Shown here in pieces: positions 42,680 through 45,612 of a stretch of DNA of 45,612 bases. Position numbers and translations under genes: made by a program. Under the pieces are notes generated by a model. That model was not told where the DNA came from. It did not search any database and worked only from the letters and a program-made list of their open reading frames with translations. The stretch lies in NCBI GenBank assembly GCA_024711405.1, contig JANJSZ010000033.1, positions 1 through 45,612 of the forward strand, written 5' to 3'. Position 1 is the stretch's first letter. Each line of letters opens with the position of its first letter. Origin of the DNA: Acidovorax sp. (lineage in GTDB: Bacteria; Pseudomonadota; Gammaproteobacteria; Burkholderiales; Burkholderiaceae_C).

Positions 42680-43278
42680 GCCCCGATACCGACGCGCCTT
42701 TCCTGCCCGACGGCGAATTCGATTTGCGCGCGCGCGCCGAGTTGGCGATCGCCTTCGAGGCCAGCGACGCACCGGCACACCTGTACCGAAAGCCGCAGCC
42801 GCTGCTGGCGCGACGCGGCTTGCAGCGTTTTCTGGCGGCGCTTTTGCTGGCCGGTGGCACCAGCGGCGGGGTGCTCGCCGTGCGACCGCCAGCGATGGTG
42901 CGCGACGCGATCGACCACGAATACCACGAGCGCAGCTTGCGGGGCAGTTTCATGGAGCAGCGCCAGTTGCTCATGCACCTGGGCATGCGGGACGCCAACG
43001 TGGTGCCCGGGTTTCCCCAACTCATGCGGCCATGCGATATCGAAGGTCACCTCGCTTACCACCTCACCACGTTCTTCGAGAAGGGCGGCATGGTGACGGT
43101 GTATGCCTTTGACCAGCCTGTGGACCTGCGCGAGGCCAGCGGCTGGTGGAGCAACGTGCACTGGAAGGTGATCCGCTCGCGCGAGGGCAAGCCCTTGTTG
43201 CTGGTGGCCCAGAAAAAGAAGGCACTGGCGGTCGCGCAGACGGCACTGCAGGCACCTCCCGTGTCCGGGCCAGGCTGA
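42676..43278 (+). CDS. Membrane anti-sigma-like protein (second pair)
   Basis: A 200-residue protein with a short cytoplasmic N-terminal part, one membrane segment (about 50-68, FLAALLLAGGTSGGVLAV) and a C-terminal domain of about 130 residues on the periplasmic side. No zinc motif is present. It is translationally coupled to the second ECF gene, which is why I call it an anti-sigma factor; family membership (DUF3379-like) is only a suggestion. It precedes the sulfite dehydrogenase gene by 85 bp. Confidence 0.72.
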   Translation: MSPDTDAPFLPDGEFDLRARAELAIAFEASDAPAHLYRKPQPLLARRGLQRFLAALLLAGGTSGGVLAVRPPAMVRDAIDHEYHERSLRGSFMEQRQLLMHLGMRDANVVPGFPQLMRPCDIEGHLAYHLTTFFEKGGMVTVYAFDQPVDLREASGWWSNVHWKVIRSREGKPLLLVAQKKKALAVAQTALQAPPVSGPG

Positions 43279-43363
43279 GGCACCGCGTCCCTGTCAACGA
43301 ATCAACCGCTCACCCCTTTCACCCCAACCGGCGCACGACGCCCGACCACCGGAGACCCCAGAA

Positions 43364-44596
43364 ATGAACCAACAACCCACCTCGCTCCCCCGGCGCCACC
43401 TGCTGGCCGGCAGCGGCGCTGCTTTGGCTGCCGTTGGTCTGGCCAGCTTTGGCCGCACCGCAGCCGCTGCTGGTGAGACCGCGCCCGTCGCCGTGGCCGG
43501 TGCTGCCAAGCCTCTGCCAGCGTACGTGGGCTGGAAGGACCCGGCCAGCCTGATCGTGCACAGCAGCACCACCATTGAGACCAAGCGCAGTGTGTTCGGC
43601 ACCAGCGTAATCACGCCGTCCGAGCAGCTCTACATCCGCAACAATCTGCCCGCGCCCGACGCCTCGATCCTGGGCAACCGCGATGCCTGGGAGATCAACA
43701 TCGAGGGGGTGAAGAACCCGCGCAAACTCACGCTGGGCGACCTCAAGCGCATGGGCATCGAGACCACGGCGATGGTGTTGCAATGCTCTGGCAACGGACG
43801 CGGCTACTTCCCCAACAAGCCCAGTGGAACGCCTTGGCAAGTGGGCGCAGCAGGCTGTGTGGTGTGGAGCGGTGTGCCGGTGCGCTGGGTGGTGGATGCC
43901 CTGGGCGGCGTGGAGGCCGGCATGGCCTACCTCACCGGCACAGGCGGCGAAAAACTCCCCGATGGACTGGACCCCAAGAGCGTGATCGTGGAACGCTCGG
44001 TGCCTGCTGCCGCACTCGCCGATGCCCTGCTGGCCTGGGAAATGAACGGTGTGCCGATTTCGCTGGCCCACGGCGGCCCACTGCGCTTGATCGTGCCGGG
44101 TTACACGGGCGTGAACAACATCAAGTACGTCAAACGCCTGGCCTTCACCGCTCAGGAGACCGACGCACGCATCATGTCGCACGGCTACCGCATTTCACCG
44201 CCCGGCGCGAAGGGCGACCCGTCGCAGCCATCGGTGCAGGAAATGACGGTGAAGTCGTGGATCAACGGTCCCGGCACGGACGGCGCCCCGCTTAAAGCGG
44301 GTGACACACAGATCCATGGCGTGGCGTTTGGCGGCATGAACGCGGTGGCCAAGGTCGAGGTTTCTCTGGACGGCGGAAAAACCTGGCAGCTCGCGCGCAT
44401 GGTGGGGCCCGACCTCGGCCGCTTTGCGTGGCGGCAGTTTGTTTTTGCGGCGCGCCTGCCGGCGGGCCAGTTCACCCTGGCGAGCCGAGCCACCGACACC
44501 GCAGGCAACGTGCAGCCCGAACAACGCATGGAAAACGCGGGCGGCTACAACAACACCAGCTGGGCCGACCACGCCGTGAAAGTGAGCGTGGCATGA
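43364..44596 (+). CDS. SorA-like molybdopterin sulfite dehydrogenase
   Basis: A 410-residue molybdoenzyme of the sulfite oxidase family. A Tat signal (PRRHLLAGSGAALAAVGLASFGRTAAA) directs folded export. The Mo-binding cysteine is Cys141 in LQCSGNGRGYF. The C-terminal dimerisation domain follows from about residue 290 (VEVSLDGGKTWQLARM and NVQPEQR-like ends). It would oxidise sulfite to sulfate in the periplasm, passing electrons to the cytochrome c encoded by the next gene, which overlaps it by 4 bp, the sorAB arrangement. It starts with a good GGAG-type ribosome site. SoxC-type or other substrates (organic sulfoxides) are possible but less likely. Confidence 0.9.
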   Translation: MNQQPTSLPRRHLLAGSGAALAAVGLASFGRTAAAAGETAPVAVAGAAKPLPAYVGWKDPASLIVHSSTTIETKRSVFGTSVITPSEQLYIRNNLPAPDASILGNRDAWEINIEGVKNPRKLTLGDLKRMGIETTAMVLQCSGNGRGYFPNKPSGTPWQVGAAGCVVWSGVPVRWVVDALGGVEAGMAYLTGTGGEKLPDGLDPKSVIVERSVPAAALADALLAWEMNGVPISLAHGGPLRLIVPGYTGVNNIKYVKRLAFTAQETDARIMSHGYRISPPGAKGDPSQPSVQEMTVKSWINGPGTDGAPLKAGDTQIHGVAFGGMNAVAKVEVSLDGGKTWQLARMVGPDLGRFAWRQFVFAARLPAGQFTLASRATDTAGNVQPEQRMENAGGYNNTSWADHAVKVSVA

Positions 44597-44940
44597 AGCG
44601 CACAATCCAAAAACACGCGTTGGTCGCTGCCCTGTGGTCGTTGGCATTCACAGTGCTGCCCGTGCACGCCGCCGACGATGCCGCGCAACTTCAACAAGGC
44701 AAGGTGTTGTTCGGCCAAGGCGCGGTGCCTGCCTGCGCCCTGTGCCATGCGCTCAAGGACGCGGGAGCCGAAGGCGCCGTGGGCCCCAGCCTGGACGAGC
44801 TCAAGCCCGATGCCAAGCGCGTGGCCACCGCGCTGCGCAACGGCATTGGGCAGATGCCGTCCTACAACGGCAAACTCAGTGATGCGCAAATTGCCGCCCT
44901 GGCGGCCTACGTGGCCAAGGCTTCGGGTGGATCAAAGTGA
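44593..44940 (+). CDS. SorB-like cytochrome c
   Basis: A 115-residue exported c-type cytochrome. Signal peptide about 1-26 (VLPVHA-ADD). The heme site is CALCH (Cys48, Cys51, His52), and the axial Met is Met88 in GQMPSYNG. It is the likely electron acceptor of the SorA-like enzyme, as its ATG overlaps that gene's stop. Electrons would go on to cytochrome oxidase. The pair makes a complete periplasmic sulfite oxidation unit. Confidence 0.92.
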   Translation: MKRTIQKHALVAALWSLAFTVLPVHAADDAAQLQQGKVLFGQGAVPACALCHALKDAGAEGAVGPSLDELKPDAKRVATALRNGIGQMPSYNGKLSDAQIAALAAYVAKASGGSK

Positions 44941-45014
44941 TGGCTGGTTGGCCACAGCGCTGCTGCGCCAACTGACAAAAAGGACGGGATCACCTGCAAA
45001 CAGCGATCCCGACT

Positions 45015-45045
45015 GAGTGGCTGACCCAGGGCGGGTCAGCCACTC
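45015..45045 (+). terminator. Perfect 13-bp hairpin after the sulfite dehydrogenase pair
   Basis: GAGTGGCTGACCC and GGGTCAGCCACTC pair perfectly around a 5-nt loop (45028-45032), 74 bp after the cytochrome stop. There is no T run, but the structure is strong and could end the sorAB transcript. It may also be an element end; no target duplication is seen. Confidence 0.6.
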
Positions 45046-45255
45046 ACCATCACTTGCCTGGTTTGATGTCGGGGACCACCATCCAGCCAGCCCCCATCAT
45101 CACAACCGCCGGGAACTTCTCGCCGGCCTAAGGCAATGCTGATCAAGTAGCGTCAACTCCATTGCACAGCCATTTGAATGCCAAATGGCCCGCAAAGATG
45201 CCGGACTTTGCCCCACAGGGCCTGTTTCGGGAGCCTTTGAGCCCCCTTCAGACCC
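45046..45255. other. Non-coding gap up to the transposase stop
   Basis: No gene is supported here. CTAA at 45128-45131 followed by GGCAATGCTGATCAAG is a possible IS5-family end, as these elements often target YTAR. The other end of the IS and the second CTAA lie outside the window, so it is unconfirmed. Confidence 0.45.
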
Positions 45256-45612
45256 TTACGGGCGCACCTGCCCCTGCAGGCGCCCTCGGGCAAGGTAGAT
45301 GTTGGCCAGCGCCAAGGCCGTGAACGCGCGCGTGGCGTTCTTTTGCAGCCCGCGATAGCGCACCTTGCCAAAGCCCCACAGCCGCTTGACCACCCCGAAT
45401 AGATGCTCTACGCGAGCGCGGATGCGGGACTTGTTGCGGTTCTTGGACCGCTGCGTCTGGTCGACCACCCCGCACCTGCGTGTGCGCTGGTTGGTGAAGT
45501 CTTTGGCTTGGGGCGCCTTGCCCCGGATCAGAGCCTTCTGGCTGGCGTAGGCCGAGTCGCCGTACACGCGCTGCTCGTTGCCATGCAGCAGATTGGGCAG
45601 AGGGTGTTTGTC
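45256..45612 (-). mobile_element. IS5-family transposase, C-terminal part (runs off window)
   Basis: 119 residues of a DDE transposase reach the window edge. VYGDSAYASQ holds the second catalytic Asp, and RIRARVEHLFGVVKRLWGFGKVRYRGLQKN is the Y-R-E region with the catalytic Glu, typical of the IS5 family. It ends at 45256. The element's left end is perhaps at 45132 (a CTAA target before it). The N-terminal half and the other inverted repeat lie to the right, beyond the window. It probably marks the edge or a hot spot of the accessory region beginning in comM. Confidence 0.9.

Overview
The window is a GC-rich chromosomal segment from a betaproteobacterium, most likely a Comamonadaceae member of the Acidovorax type. 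The basis is family-level recognition of the gene content (RadA, Alr, LplT and ProQ neighbours, a TorF-porin/glnK/amtB operon, two Bug-type binding proteins) and the dense, GC-rich coding. No database search was run; all family names come from motifs seen in the translations.

Layout. (1) 1-15074 is housekeeping: radA (partial), a beta-class GST, a family-5 peptide-type ABC binding protein, a Sel1/lytic transglycosylase, alr, lplT, an EamA exporter, a glutathione peroxidase, a ProQ/FinO RNA chaperone, a small hydrophilic protein, two phosphoribosyltransferases (one broken by a 1-bp frameshift in a C run), a dienelactone-hydrolase-like protein, and glcF - DUF1275 - glcE without glcD. (2) About 15066-30830 is a coherent catabolic block bounded by a perfect 26-bp direct repeat (15040-15065 and 30805-30830); the left copy lies inside the start of glcE. 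It carries an ADP-forming acyl-CoA synthetase, two orphan Bug binding proteins, an acyl-CoA dehydrogenase, an MmgE/PrpD protein, an AbrB-type transporter, an SCP2-like protein, an alpha/beta hydrolase, a YihU-like and a second beta-hydroxyacid dehydrogenase, a LivK-type binding protein, an MBL-fold lactonase-like enzyme, an aldehyde dehydrogenase and a GcvA-like LysR regulator. (3) 30962-33866 is a nitrogen-regulated operon, porin - glnK - amtB, preceded by a near-consensus sigma-54 promoter and two NtrC-like sites. (4) comM (yifB) is truncated at about 34756, where an AT-rich junction starts an accessory region. (5) 35170-44940 holds a LysR regulator coupled to a small unknown protein, a YeiH-type exporter, two secreted small proteins, two separate ECF sigma/anti-sigma pairs, a Tat-type beta-propeller protein, DUF305, and a SorA/SorB-like sulfite dehydrogenase with its cytochrome c. 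(6) The window ends inside an IS5-family transposase.

How the genes may work together. The catabolic block reads as hydrolysis of an ester or lactone, oxidation of a hydroxy acid to a semialdehyde and then an acid, CoA activation and dehydrogenation, with binding proteins for uptake and one LysR regulator; the substrate is unknown. The 35.5-45 kb block reads as export of a sulfur oxyanion plus periplasmic oxidation of sulfite, apparently under LysR and two ECF systems. It is the best candidate here for an undescribed functional system. Both readings are inferences from families and gene order.
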